Below, in pieces: positions 22,031 through 33,263 of a DNA stretch of 64,000 nucleotides (position 1 is the stretch's first letter; each line of letters opens with the position of its first letter). Made by a program: the position numbers and the translations under genes. Under the pieces are notes generated by a model that searched no databases, had not been told where the DNA came from, and was given only the letters and a program-made list of their open reading frames with translations. Source of the stretch: Orientallactaga sibirica. Lineage: Eukaryota > Chordata > Mammalia > Rodentia > Dipodidae. The stretch is from assembly GCA_036365145.1 (NCBI GenBank), contig JAEOAD010000015.1:39323501-39387500 (forward strand), in the 5' to 3' direction.

Positions 22031-22634
22031 CCATCTCCTCTCCCCAGCTTTCCCTGGGCCCAAACCCAACCCAGGCCAAGTGAGAGAAGCTTTTCAAACC
22101 ATCCCTGGTGAGATGGAAAAATCATTAAGGGTTTTATAATAGAACCCAAGGGAACATCTATAGTGAGGAAGAAGAGAGGAGGAGGAGGAGGAGAACAGGA
22201 GGGCAGCCTCCAAAGTTTGAAATGCCTTTGTTGAACTGTCTTGGTCAGCCCTGCAGTGACCCAGCTTTCTAGTCTGCAGGCAGCCAAGTAATCATAGGAC
22301 TCCATCCAGTTCCTTTACCTGCTACTAAGAGTTCCTACTGCACTGCCCCATCCTGTCTTTGCATGCCCCTACTTCCCACTAGTTTGCACAGGGACCCTCA
22401 CTGCCACTGCCAGAGAGTCGTCCATCTTCTGTCTTTTTCTGGTGCTTTCTCTTTGTGGGAATACATCCTTCCTCTCCTCCATGATGAGCCAGGCGCCTAC
22501 TGACCACTAGCAGCACTTTCCCCAGCAAACTGGGAAGCAGAAACAGAAGCCAAAGGACTTTGTCAGCAATTAGGTTCTTATGAGAAAGTGCAGAGCTAAA
22601 TACTAAATAAATGGCTTCACGGAGAGAATATAGA

Positions 22635-22985
22635 GGGGCTGGAGAGATGGTTCAGTAGTTAGCAGTTCCTGTGCAAGCACGAGGACCCTAGGAGGCCTGA
22701 GAGACCCAGGGCTCTCATGAACAGTGAGGGTGGCCATGAACATTTGTAATCCCAGGCCTGTAGTTGACCCATGAATGGAGAGCCACTGGAGTAAGCTCCA
22801 GAGTCAGTAAGAGACTCCAATTCAAATAAATACCTGAAGAAGAGTGATAGAGCAGAAATCCTGATTCTGCTCTGAGCACTGCATACAAGTGCACCCTGCC
22901 ATAGTAAGCCACGGGGCGCAACGTGAGCGTGTACATTTGCATACTCCCCACTCACACACACACCAAAAAGGAGAATATACAAGAA
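22635..22985 (+). mobile_element. B4/RSINE1-like SINE
   Basis: gggctggagagatggttcag and cctgtgcaagcacgaggac, then an old body ending in CA-rich sequence. Confidence 0.55.
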
Positions 22986-23056
22986 ACATAACAGCTCTTT
23001 AACAGCTCCTTCCCATTCAACAACTTCATTGATACCATATCACAGTATGGACAGGG

Positions 23057-23238
23057 GAAGGCTAGAGAGATGGTTCAGCAGTTCAAGGTGCTTTCTTGCA
23101 AAGACTGCTGGCCCAGGTTTAATTCCCCAGTATCCATATAAAACCAGACAGACAAAGTAGCAGGAGGCCCTAGTGTCCCCATTCTCTCTCTCTTCTCCCC
23201 CCCATAAATACATAAATAAATAAAATATTTTAAGAATC
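23057..23238 (+). mobile_element. Diverged tRNA-SINE
   Basis: aggctagagagatggttcag, ggtttaattccccagtatcc and the tail cataaataaataaaat. Confidence 0.75.
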
Positions 23239-23246
23239 ACAATGCT

Positions 23247-23390
23247 AGCTGGGCATGGGACATGTCTCCATAATGCCAATATTTAGAAGGCAGAGGCAAA
23301 AGATCTTGCAAGTTGGAGATGAGCCTGATCCACATTGTAAGTTCCAGGCCAGCAAGGGCTACATGGTAAGACCCTATCTTAAACAAAAGG
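23247..23390 (+). mobile_element. Diverged B1-like SINE
   Basis: gctgggcatgggacatgtct to gtaagaccctatcttaaac. Confidence 0.6.
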
Positions 23391-23434
23391 GTTGGGAAGA
23401 TGGCTCAGTAATTAAAGGTACATGTTTGCAAAAA

Positions 23435-23509
<75 letters not shown>

Positions 23510-23598
23510 GAAGGAAGGAAGGAAGAAAGAAAAGAAAAGAAAAGAAAAGAAAAGAAAAGAAAAGAAAAGAAAGAAAAGAAAGAAAGAAAAAGAAAATC
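23391..23598 (+). mobile_element. tRNA-SINE head with long GAAA/GAAAA tail
   Basis: gggttgggaagatggctcag and taaaggtacatgtttgc, then (GAAA)n, (GGAA)n and (GAAAA)n at 23430-23598. Confidence 0.65.
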
Positions 23599-23664
23599 AC
23601 CACAATACCCAACTAATGAGTAGAGGTCACTGGTTCTTACCTACTTCAATAAATACAGTTAGTA

Positions 23665-23830
23665 GCTGGGCGTGGTGGTGCACGCCTTTAATCCCAGCAC
23701 TCAGGAGGCAGAGGTAGGAGGATCGCCGAGAGTTCAAGGCCACCCTGAGACTACATAGTTAATTCCAGGTCAGCCTGGACCAGAGTGAGACCCTACCTCA
23801 CAAAACCAATAAATAAATAAATAAATAAAT
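23665..23830 (+). mobile_element. B1-like SINE
   Basis: gctgggcgtggtggtgcacg to an (AAAT)n tail. Flanked by aaatacagttag at both ends. Confidence 0.88.
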
Positions 23831-24394
23831 AAATACAGTTAGTTAAAGACCAGAGGATATACTATAATTTCATAAGGCTTCAAGTACACCTGAAACATGA
23901 ACCAGAAAATTGTCTTTGGACAGCACAGATTTTCCATCCTAATACAGCAATGCTGAAATAGAGATACAGTAAGTAAAAAACAAACTACCATAGATTGGAT
24001 GAATTGGGGGATGGACTAGATTTCTGCCAAAACAGTGATTTCTGGTTATGGACTTTCTTTTTCCCTTTGAGATAAACACATTGTGTGTCTGATGGCATCC
24101 AAAGTCCATGTCCCTTTGCATCCCTACTACTTCGTTAGCTTACAGCTGTTAACAATGAAATTCCAAAAGGATCACAACAGACCCTCCTGGGATCTGAAGT
24201 TCAGAGACGTAACTTGTAGGTACAGCTACTACCAAAAATATTGTTTACAAACAAGTATTACTGAGAGTTTCCTATGCAAAGGCACTGGGAAGCAGGGATG
24301 AACATGTTTCTTTTCTCCTGGCACTTAAATCTAAGCCAAACTCAGCAAAAATGAAACAGTTATTTCTCATGGTAAAACACACAAGAAAGAAAAT

Positions 24395-24535
24395 AAGCAA
24401 GGAGCCAGGGCACAGGCTTATTATAATCTCAGCACTTAGGCAGAGGCAGGAGGAATTCCAGGCCAGCCTGGACTACACAGCAAGATCCTTTTTCTAAAAA
24501 CTAAAACAAAACCAACCAAACAAACAAACAAACAG
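24395..24535 (+). mobile_element. Diverged B1-like SINE
   Basis: ataatctcagcacttaggca and ccaggccagcctggactac, then an (AAAC)n tail. Confidence 0.6.
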
Positions 24536-25175
24536 AGCAGGGTATGGTAGTGCATGCCAGTAACCCCAGCACTCAGGAGGCTGAGGCAGGAGGATTAAGG
24601 ATTTGAGGTCAGCCTGGGCTACAGCCAAATTTCAGGCTAACCTGGTGTGATGGTTAAGATGTTGTCAACTTGATCTGTTTATAATCCACAGAAATCCCTT
24701 TCGGGTGGGTCTGCAAGGTTGCTTCCAGGAAGGATTAACTGAAGGAGGAAGTCCTTCCCTTAGAGTGAGCCCTTCCCCCAGAGCAGACGGCCCTTCTCAG
24801 AGAGGGACTTTATGTAAGGAAGCTCTAGGTGAAAAGAGCCCCTTCCTTCCACTTGGCTGCTAGAGCTGCTTACTGCCTTCCAGCATGGATTGAAAACCAG
24901 CTTCAACTGAAGACTCACGTGGATGGAAACCCAGCAGCTCCTCAGGACACCTCTAGGCCTTCAGTGCCAGATCGGGACTGCTGAGGCATCTGGCTACGTG
25001 GACTGAACAGCTACGGGGTTCCTTGATTCTCAGGCCTGCAACTGCTATTGGACTACTGAAAACTAATCCAATAAATTCCCTTTTTAATATAACTCATTCC
25101 AGCAGTTCTGTTCCTCTAGAGAGCCCTGATACACCAGGGCTACACAAGACACTGTCTCAAAATATGTAGATAAGA
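24536..25175 (+). mobile_element. B1-like SINE split by the LTR
   Basis: The left part (gcagggtatggtagtgcatg to gctaacctgg) and the right part (gctacacaagacactgtctc) make one B1-like copy interrupted at 24646-25133. Confidence 0.65.
24646..25133 (+). mobile_element. MaLR/ORR1-like solo LTR inserted in a B1
   Basis: A 488-bp LTR from TGTGATGGTTAAGATG to CCCTGATACA. It contains ggaaggattaactgaaggag, gactgctgaggcatctgg, aatccaataaattccc and agttctgttcctctagag, as in rodent MaLR LTRs. It is flanked by CCTGG (24641-24645) and CCAGG (25134-25138), a 5-bp target duplication with one mismatch. Removing it rejoins a B1-like SINE. Confidence 0.75.
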
Positions 25176-25178
25176 AAA

Positions 25179-25340
25179 GTCAGGCATGATGGCACACATC
25201 TTTAATCCCAGCACTCAGGAAGCAGAAGTAAGAGGATTGCCATGAGTTCAAGGCCACCCTGAGACTACATAGTGAATTCTAGGTTAGCCTGGGCTAGAGC
25301 AAGATCCTATCTCGAAACCCCCTCCAAAAAAAAAAAGTAG
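25179..25340 (+). mobile_element. B1-like SINE
   Basis: gtcaggcatgatggcacaca to gcaagatcctatctcg. Confidence 0.8.
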
Positions 25341-25354
25341 ATTTTTTAAAACTT

Positions 25355-25546
25355 TTATTTTACTTTATTTTGAGAGAGAAAGAGGCAGAGAGAGAAAATG
25401 GATGCACTAGGGCCTTCAGCCACTACAAACAAACTCCAGATGCATGTACCACTGTGCATCTGGCTTATGTGAATCCTGGGGAATCACACCTGGGTCCTTT
25501 GGCTTTGTAGGCAAGCACCTTAAGTGTTAAGCCATCTCTCCAGCCC
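25355..25546 (-). mobile_element. tRNA-SINE, antisense
   Basis: ttttattttgagagagaaag to taagccatctctccagccc. Confidence 0.82.
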
Positions 25547-25643
25547 AATAGATACACTTTTTAAAAAAGAGGAGGAAGGTAGTGTATGAGAGGACACATT
25601 GCCGGATTATAGGTAGGCAGCATGCAGAAAGATAGAAGGCACA

Positions 25644-25812
25644 GGACTGGGGAGATGGCTCAGCAGTTAAAGGTGCTTGCTTGACAAAGCCTATTAGTCA
25701 GAGTTCAATTCCCCAACTATTCACATAAAGCTGGCTAGCATCTGTTTGCAGTGACAAGACCCTGGTGTGCCCCCCACACATATACACAAATAAATAATTT
25801 TTTAAAAAAGAG
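25644..25812 (+). mobile_element. Diverged tRNA-SINE
   Basis: ggactggggagatggctcag, agttcaattccccaac and the tail acaaataaataattttt. Confidence 0.7.
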
Positions 25813-26049
25813 AGACGAAAGGCTGATTGGGTGAGGCTTGGAGATGAATGCACTGATTGTATCCCAGTTCCACATAGCAGGCCAAGCCCAGTATTTGCCT
25901 TTCTTGCTCAAACAGCATTTGTCCAGACCCAAGTAGAGGTCCTCAGCAGAAGGGATGGAAGTGAAAGCTCAGCTCAATCATGCTTGCTTGGTACTGCATG
26001 TGACATGGGCATTCTGACACAGCTACCTGAGACCAGGGGTGTCACTGAC

Positions 26050-26165
26050 TTTCAGACAGGGTCTCACTGTTGCTCAGGTTGGCTTCAAATTCCCAGGCTC
26101 CCATGATCCCTTCTTGCCTCAATCTCCCAAAATGGGAGTGCAGGCACTTGGCACAGCACTCAGCT
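26050..26165 (-). mobile_element. Old antisense B1-like remnant
   Basis: gacagggtctcactgttgc and ctcaatctcccaaaatgggag. Confidence 0.45.
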
Positions 26166-26269
26166 GATGCAGCTGTTTAACTTGGTCATTTTATTCTTTA
26201 CTTTTGCAGAGAATGCTAAACAAGTACTCTACACTGAGCTAGCTACATTCTCAGTCTAGCAATCATGCA

Positions 26270-26928
26270 GTTCTAATGTAGGAATACCTCTTACAATCTA
26301 AATAAACTTTAGCATTCCCCCCACTTCAAGTATGTATCCATCTTGACCATTACCCCAGATGAAGGCCGGGGGATGGCAATTAGAAAGAAAGCAGCCTGAC
26401 ATCACGAGGCCACTTCCATGTAGTCTCGTCACCACTTGCCAAGTTCTGGCAGCCGTTCTGGAGCTGCTTGTAAAAATGCCTCTTTATAAGACCAATAAAC
26501 AGCTTGGGGTGAGCCAGGACATACAACTTTGTGCTTTTTATGTACTGATGGTTGAACCTAGCCAATGTCTTTGCCCTTTGGCCCTGGAAGCCCATAGAGC
26601 CAGGTGGCTATGAGGCTAGGTCAAGCCCTCACAGGGTTTCAAAGCACGGGCTTAGGAATTTACAAGGCAACTTACTGAATGCAAGAGTTTTCTTGGATGT
26701 TTACAACAAGTCCATGAGTCATTTGTTTTTTTAATTTGTAGAAAGTAGCTCAAGAGTATATTCCTTCCAGTAAGCATTAAAGAGAGTAGTGTAAGAGCAT
26801 TCTCAAATCTCACATACATAGTTAAAAAAAAAAAAAAAAAAAAAAACCTTTTGACTTTCCCTTTTAAAATGTGGTTATTCAAAAATAAATAAAATGTGGT
26901 TATTCAACCAAATGACTCATATGCTATT
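26270..26928. other. Single-copy DNA, no feature seen
   Basis: AT-rich, with a 24-base A-run near 26824. No gene recognised. Confidence 0.4.
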
Positions 26929-26934
26929 TGTGTG

Positions 26935-27231
26935 TGTGATGGTTTATAATGTTAACTTGACAGGACCCAGAATCACCTGCGAGGGATTAGACCGAGACGG
27001 AAAGACCTGCCTTAACTGTAGGCAGCACCATCCCATGGGGGGCGGTCCTGGACTATACAAGAGAGAGCGGGCTGAGCAGCAGTGCTCATCAGTCTTTGCT
27101 TCATCACTGTGGAATGAGGGTGGCCAGCTCTACTTCAAGCCTTCCCCAACATGATGACTGTAAAATGGAACTGTAAACTGAAATAAACTGATTTTTGGCA
27201 GGCATTTTGTCTCCACAAAAAGGTGGTAACT
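26935..27231 (+). mobile_element. MaLR-like LTR
   Basis: TGTGATGGTTTATAATG, then tgacaggacccagaatcacc, cagcaccatcccatgggg, ccttccccaacatgatgac and aaactgaaataaactga near the 3' end. A short duplication (aaaatgtggttattcaa at about 26866 and 26892) precedes it. Confidence 0.55.
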
Positions 27232-27234
27232 GGG

Positions 27235-27375
27235 GCTTTGATTCCCCAGTACCAGAGGAAAGCTAGATGCACAAGATGGCACATGTTATCTGGAGTTCAT
27301 CTGCAGTGGCTGAGGCCCTGACACACCTATTCTATCTGTCTTACTGTCTCTCTCATACAATAAATTTAAATTTTT
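27235..27375 (+). mobile_element. tRNA-SINE, 5'-truncated
   Basis: Begins ggggctttgattccccag (box B region) and continues through the CT tract to a short AAAT tail. Confidence 0.7.
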
Positions 27376-28072
27376 AAAAAAATTTTATGAACTTTATTTT
27401 TTTTAAAAAGAAGGTAACTGATACAATGTGTACACTGGATTCTTCTCAGTAGAGGACAATATGTAGAGTGTATGTGGTGACTCTAGGGCTGGAACTTGGT
27501 AATGTATTTGGTAAATTACCTCTACAGAAACTATCCTGTGGATGGTTAGACTGTCAAAAACCAGTGGTTACATGGTACACAGGTACTTCAAATTGTATCA
27601 AAATTAAAAAGAATTCCCTGTGGCTCAAAGAACTTCACCCAGAGGAATGTTCTTATGTATCATTTTGTTCCCTACATAAGGCAGAGTGAGTCAATTCTCT
27701 TCTCTTAGGCTGGGTCTTGGGAGATCAAAGCCATAAAAGAAGGGCCTCCTTGAATACAGACCCAAGGGAAGCCAGTTCTGCTCTTACAGGCCCCAGCAGG
27801 CAAGGGTCCTCAAAGGCCTGAGCCATCTGTGATAGCCTGAAGCTAGTATGGCTGGCCTTAGCTTAAAATTCCACCTCACTTTTCTTATCTTCCCCGACAG
27901 GAAAAATTGTGAGCCTCAGGACTTAGAGTACCAAGATTAACACCAATCACAACGATTACTCCTCTAGCTAGCACACTGGGACAGTGTGGCTTCAAGAAAA
28001 TAAAGGGATGGTGATTAGAACCATTGTTTTCCTTTCTCTTTGGTGCTTAAGTAAATAGCTTAATTTCCTATA
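27376..28072. other. Single-copy DNA, no feature seen
   Basis: No repeat or conserved reading frame recognised. Confidence 0.4.
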
Positions 28073-28290
28073 GGGCTGGAGAGATGGCTCAGCAGTTAAA
28101 AGGGCTTGCTTTGTCCTGCAAGCTTGCCAGCCTAGGATTCAATTCCTTAGCCACCCACATAAAGCCAGATGCACAAAGTGTCACATGTAACTGGAGTTCA
28201 TTCACAATGGCAAGAGGCTTTGGTGTGCCCATATTCACTTTCTTTCTCTCTTGCTCACACACATGCAAATAAATAAAATTTTAAAAATAA
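28073..28290 (+). mobile_element. tRNA-SINE
   Basis: gggctggagagatggctcag to catgcaaataaataaaat. Confidence 0.8.
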
Positions 28291-28310
28291 TTATAAAAAT
28301 AGGGCTGGGA

Positions 28311-28452
28311 CCAGGCGTGGTGGTGCATGCCTTTAATCCCAGCACTTGGGAGGCAGAGGTAGGAGGATCACCATGAGTTCGAGGCCACCCTGTGACTACA
28401 TAGTGAGTTCCAAGTCAGCCTGGACTAGAGCGAAACCCTACCTCGAAAAAAA
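28311..28452 (+). mobile_element. B1-like SINE inserted at the start of a B4-like SINE
   Basis: ccaggcgtggtggtgcatgc to gcgaaaccctacctcg. Both flanks read aaaatagggctggg, the target-site duplication. Confidence 0.85.
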
Positions 28453-28454
28453 AA

Positions 28455-28748
28455 ATAGGGCTGGGGAGATGGCTAAGTTATTTGCCACACGAGGACCTGA
28501 GTTTTGATCTGCAGTACCCACATAAAATACCAGGTATGGTGTTAAGTGCCTATAATCCCAGAGCTTGAGAGGTGGAGACAAGCAGATCATTGGGGTTTTA
28601 GGCTAGTCTAGGTAAATTGTAAGCTTTCAGCTCAGCAAGAGAGCCTGTATCAAAATATAAGATGAAAAGCTGCTAAAGAAAACATCTGACATCAACCTCC
28701 GCATGCACTTGCACACATGTGCATGTGAATATACCCCCACACACACAC
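28455..28748 (+). mobile_element. B4/RSINE1-like SINE
   Basis: gggctggggagatggctaag and cgaggacctgagttttgatc, a B1-like body and a CA-rich end (cacacatgtgcatgtg). Confidence 0.65.
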
Positions 28749-28749
28749 G

Positions 28750-28895
28750 GGGAAGGAAGGAAGGAAGGAAGGAAGGAAGGAAGGAAGGAAGGAAGGAAGG
28801 AAGGAAGGAAGGAAGGAAGGAAGGAAGGAAGGTGAAAGAAAGAAAAGAAAGGAAGGAAGGAAGAGAAAGGAGAAAGAAAGAAAAAGAAAGAGGGA
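28750..28895. repeat. (GGAA)n microsatellite
   Basis: About 20 GGAA units at 28752-28832, then mixed GAAA/GGAA to about 28895. It follows the B4-like tail. Confidence 0.9.
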
Positions 28896-28928
28896 GAGAA
28901 AGATTGATGCTTAGAAATAAGGAGTACG

Positions 28929-29140
28929 TGGTGGAGAGATGGCTTAGCGGTGAAAGGCTCTAATTTGCAAAAATGGCCTAGTTTCAATTCCCCAGTATTC
29001 ACATAAAGCCAGGTACACAAAGTGGTGTATGTGTCTGGAGTTCATCTGCAGTGGCAAGAGGCCCTGGTGCACCCATATTCACTCACACACACTCTGCATC
29101 TTTCTGGTCTCTGTCTCAAATAAATAAAAATTTAAAAAAT
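28929..29140 (+). mobile_element. Diverged tRNA-SINE
   Basis: ggtggagagatggcttagcg, tttcaattccccagtattc and the tail ctcaaataaataaaaat. Confidence 0.75.
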
Positions 29141-29141
29141 A

Positions 29142-29278
29142 ACAGGGTATGGTGGCATATGCCTTTAGTCTCAGCACATAGGAGGCAGAGGTAGGAAGAT
29201 CACTGTGAGTTTGAGGTCAGCCTGAGACTACATTCCAAGTCAACCTGGGCTACAGTGAGACCCTACCTCACAAAAAAT
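29142..29278 (+). mobile_element. Diverged B1-like SINE
   Basis: cagggtatggtggcatatgc to gagaccctacctcac. Confidence 0.75.
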
Positions 29279-29369
29279 TTAAGAAGGAAGGACTAAAGGA
29301 GTATTTAATATAGTTGATGATTCAGGGAGAGTATGAAGAACTAAAATGATAATGGGTAAGAGTGAGCTA

Positions 29370-29480
29370 AGCTAGTGGTATATGCCTGTGGTCCCAGCAC
29401 TGGATAGGCTGAGGTAGGAGAGTGCACATTTGAGGCCAGCATGGACTGCATAGTGAGGCCCTGCACTGGGGGTTAAAGAC
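29370..29480 (+). mobile_element. Old B1-like remnant
   Basis: tagtggtatatgcctgtgg and gaggccagcatggactgca. Confidence 0.45.
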
Positions 29481-29849
29481 TGAAATTAAGTAACAGAAGA
29501 CATCTGAAGGTGTTTCAAACAGAAAGCTGGGAGGCAGAGAATGTGCTGGTAGCATGATGGCTTGCGCTATTAGTACCTGCTTGAAGTTGAAGACCCAAAC
29601 CTCTGAGTAAGGGACATAGACCTCAGATGGCCTATTCTTTCAGCTACTGTTATATTCAGGGACTGCTCAAATGTCCAGCAAACATTAACATTATAAGCAC
29701 AATGCCAACAGTCCCCAGGAAGTCCATATTCTGACAAATATTCCCTGCTGTCAGTTTTCCAAGGGGTGCTGCCCATGGTAGTGAAAAAGACTACATGTGC
29801 CTCCACCCAGATCACCACTTGAAGAAATGATATCAAGTCACACTTTCTT

Positions 29850-30056
29850 TTTTTAAAAAAATATTTATTTATTTATTTGAGAGAGAGAGAGAAAGAGAGA
29901 GAGAATGGGCATGCCAGGGCCTCTAGCTACTGTAAACGAATTCCAGACGCATGCACCACCTTGTGCATCTGGCTTACGTGAGTCCTGGAGAGTCAAACTG
30001 GGATCCTTTGGCTTTGCAGGCAAACACTTTAACCGCTAAGCCATTTCTTCAGCCCT
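29850..30056 (-). mobile_element. tRNA-SINE, antisense
   Basis: atttatttatttatttgaga to taagccatttcttcagccc. Flanked by caagtcacactttct. It is the last SINE before the Cmpk1 3' end. Confidence 0.88.
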
Positions 30057-30238
30057 CAAGTCACACTTTCTACCTAAGGCCAGATACCTAAACAGACACA
30101 GAGGAGAAAATTCTCCTGGGTCCTGAGCTCTGCTTGTTCATGGGGGACTACCTGCTAATATAATACTCTTTGATCATCAATGTACTTGAGAAGATAGAAA
30201 TCTGAACCAGCCAGTATAGCAAGGGCATCAACACAAAA

Positions 30239-30244
30239 TTTATT
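30239..30244 (-). terminator. Cmpk1: Distal polyadenylation signal of Cmpk1
   Basis: AATAAA on the minus strand, 2.03 kb downstream of the Cmpk1 stop and followed by TGTGTTGATG within 20 bases. It is the last canonical hexamer before SINE-containing intergenic DNA resumes. Confidence 0.65.
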
Positions 30245-31199
30245 GGGATTATTTACTAAGCAATTCACATACATTCAACATCACTGGATGGAAAGAATGT
30301 TAATTTTAAAGACATAACAAGACTCAAATGAGGATATTTCAAGAAACAAAAACTTTCTAGTGACTGTATCTTTAACAAATGGAATGACAAAACTAGTGAA
30401 ATCAGATGTACCTCAATCAACTCCAAAATTCAATATTTTCAACATGTTTTTCTACTTAAAAGTGAACAAAAGCAAGGTCTCATAACTTAGTAATTATGGT
30501 ATCTTTTTGTTTGCAACTGCCACAGAGAGATATTGATAAAAGAAGCAAAACACCTAGTTTCACTGGTCTTCTGAAAACGTGAAGGATGTTCTCATAATCA
30601 CTGGTGTAAATATTTACATTCCCACTGGACAGACCTCTTCACTTGCATGAAAGGAATCGTCTCAAAACATGGATCTCTGCTCTTGCTTCATCTGCAGTTA
30701 CGAGTTAAACCACCAGGAAAGCCCCACCCCTGTACTGGTAGACTGAATATCAGATAACAATTCATTACAATCTCTTCCAAGAAAATGGGATAATATCCAT
30801 ACTGATTTTGGTGGCTATAAAATATATTACAGTATGAAGAGATATTTTGTTTTTTAATGGTATGTTGAAAATTTTCTCATTAGTAAGTGAATTTCATAAT
30901 GGATAGAAATAAATGTATTACAAAAGTATCCATTAACTTATTACTATTCCTGATGACTATAAATATAAAATGTAACTATACAAAGACAAAATTTTGCATC
31001 CTATTTAACCCTGTGTACCAAACAGCATTAAGTGCCAGAAGTGAGAAACACTTAAAGAAATTTATATTAGGAACCTTAAATACCACTCGGCTTTAGGGAC
31101 AGAGGGGGAAAGAAGGAACAAACAAAACAAAACCAATGTCTCAGAGGTAATTTTTAAAGGAAAAATACATATAAAAGAAAATTGTTTGGACATTCAGAC

Positions 31200-31205
31200 T
31201 TTATT
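31200..31205 (-). terminator. Cmpk1: Possible proximal polyadenylation signal of Cmpk1
   Basis: AATAAA within TTCAATAAAGTCTG on the minus strand, about 1.07 kb after the stop codon. Use is unproven; a second hexamer lies at 31373-31378. Confidence 0.4.
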
Positions 31206-32269
31206 GAACAAAGTAGCCAGGAAGGGAATTAGACATTTATAAGATATATTTATAATTTTTTCTGACCAAAGTGCAATGGTTTTTAAATCTTTTTAAACAA
31301 ATAACTATGAAAAAAGTATTTCAGAAAATAAAATACAAATGGGAAAATTAACCATTAGATTGCTTTTTCTAATTTATTCTGTATGTTTGGTCTAGAAAAC
31401 AAAACAGAGCAAAACAAAAGTCCCTTGAAGTATGATTAAAATGAGAACTGAGCCACATTAACACAAATCTAGCACACGCATTTCAAGATTCTCTTCCTAG
31501 GAATTTTGTTAACATCAGTTAACAATGAATAGAGCACTGTGCATGGGGCACAAGGACACAATGTGAATGTGATCCTGACCCCAGATTCTATCAGAAGAAT
31601 GCAGACAATTCTTCCAGGTTCTGAACCCCTCCAGCTCCAGCCCAAACCTTGGAAGCAGACTTGCATACAACTTTTCAGATAACTTTGCACAAGCTATAAT
31701 ATATATAAAACCTGGGTTTTCCTCTTCCTACAGGAAATGGTCAGTTACTTGATAAATACTAAAACATTGCTAGGAATCCACTATATGAGTGCATTTACTA
31801 AACACCTTGTGTAGGACCCGACTACACAAAAAGCTCTTTTAAATTTGGTCCACAAAGTCACTCAATAGTTTGGAAATTTAAAATCTGCAGCAAAAAGAAA
31901 AGTAAAACTCTCTAATCTGAACATGTTATAATTACTAAAAAGAATATACATGCATTCTAAAAAATCTTGCTCACAGAAGGCACAAACTATAAAAGGGATG
32001 GTCTTTTTAATAAAAACAAAGAACTAGCTGATATCCTTCTCTGTCTTGTGAGCACCATGATAACCAAAATGAAGTTGAACCTGAACTCACTGTCTATTCT
32101 CATGAACAAAAATTTAAAAATAAAATAAAATAAAAATGTAATTTGAGTGTGTATTTTCTAGTCATTAAACTGAGATATAACTTTGAAAGATTAAAACTGC
32201 CTTAAAAGGAAGCTGTGATAGCAGCTACCAAACCAATATTCAAGCGTGATTTCAAGGGTGCTTTCAGGG

Positions 32270-32311
32270 TTAGCCTTCTTTGTCAAAAATCTTCACAACT
32301 TCATTAAAAAC
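32270..32311 (-). CDS. Cmpk1: Cmpk1 exon 6 (last coding exon), UMP-CMP kinase 1 C-terminus
   Basis: On the minus strand the acceptor TTTTACAG precedes VFNEVVKIFDKEG and a TAA stop at 32270-32272. This corresponds to residues 184-196 of the 196-residue enzyme. The enzyme is a cytosolic nucleoside-monophosphate kinase that uses ATP to phosphorylate UMP, CMP and dCMP in pyrimidine nucleotide synthesis and in nucleoside-analogue activation. The exon begins in phase 0, exactly matching the phase-0 end of exon 5 at 36321. I recall the human C-terminus as differing at two positions here (Asn for Asp, Lys for Gln). The exon continues into the 3' UTR. Confidence 0.95.
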   Translation of the reverse strand, partial: VFNEVVKIFDKEG

Positions 32312-32453
32312 CTGTAAAAGACAATAATTTCAAAAGCAGATATTGTTACAACTATAAGCATGTGTGAGGCCTTGGGTTCAATTCCCAAAACCAAAATAAA
32401 ACATACATACAAAAATCATACAGGTAAGTTTCTGTTAAAACCACCTATTTTAG

Positions 32454-32665
32454 GGGCTGGAGAGATGGCTTAGCGGTTAAGGCACTTGCCTGCAAAACCA
32501 ACGGACCTCGGTTCAATTCCCCAGGACTACGAAAGCCAGATGCACAAGGTGGCGCATGCAACTGGAGTTCATTTGCAGTGGCTAGAGGCCCTGGCGCATC
32601 CATTCTCTCTCTCTCAATCTCTCTCTCTCTCTCAAATAAATAAATAAAAATGAAATTTTTAAAAA
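32454..32665 (+). mobile_element. tRNA-SINE in Cmpk1 intron 5
   Basis: gggctggagagatggcttag to aaataaataaaaatg. Flanked by accacctatttta. Confidence 0.88.
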
Positions 32666-33174
32666 ACCACCTATTTTAATTTTCTAACATGACTTTTAGT
32701 TTTATTTCACTTTAGAGATACATAAATCTGTAAACATGTTACATTTAACTTTATTAGTGCTTTTGTGCATGTGCAGTGTGTGTGCATGTGGGAATGCTGC
32801 AGGTCCAGAGTCAGATTCTCTTGTGCTCTTTATTCACTCAGTGTGTGATCTGACATCCTAACACTGCTGGGTAAGCCTTTTCAGAATATATAGATACCTA
32901 ATCTCCACTAACCCAAAAGCTAAGAATGTCATCACACAGCACATGAGGCCTACAGCAGAGATTTCCCCACTTGGCTGTAACCCACCTACCAGATGTTTCC
33001 ATCAATGTATTTGAAAAGTGTTTTCATTTATGTACTATAAAAACTTCAGGAAATTGTTAACACATTGGAGCTTGGTATTTGAGGTAACATAAATCTGATT
33101 CCTAGGTTATAGTTACTCATATTTGGGCCTAAAATAAACTCTCCTATTCCCTTTGAGGTAAGAGCTGTGTTTTA

Positions 33175-33263
33175 TGTTGACATGTGGGTGCTGAGGATCC
33201 CAAGTCAGGTCTTCATGCATGTGCTGCAAGCACTTTATAGACTGAGCCATTATTTCCCCAGTC
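33175..33263 (-). mobile_element. B4-like SINE fragment, antisense
   Basis: gtgggtgctgaggatcccaa, catgtgctgcaagcac and gactgagccattatttc. Confidence 0.5.

Larger units (their letters stand above)
30220..32269 (-). other. Cmpk1: Cmpk1 3' untranslated region
   Basis: About 2.05 kb follow the Cmpk1 stop codon on the minus strand without any SINE or L1 copy, in sharp contrast to both flanks. A canonical AATAAA lies at 30239-30244 (minus), followed on the minus strand by a GU-rich stretch, so cleavage is placed near 30215-30225. Further AATAAA hexamers at 31200-31205 and 31373-31378 could give shorter 3' ends. The region is AT-rich. Small open frames inside it (for example 30887-31096 on the plus strand) are chance. 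The exact 3' end is inferred, not observed. Confidence 0.8.

Noticed and set aside
30887..31096. 69-codon plus-strand open frame inside the Cmpk1 3' UTR region
   Set aside because: AT-rich chance frame opposite the UTR; no similarity or supporting signals.
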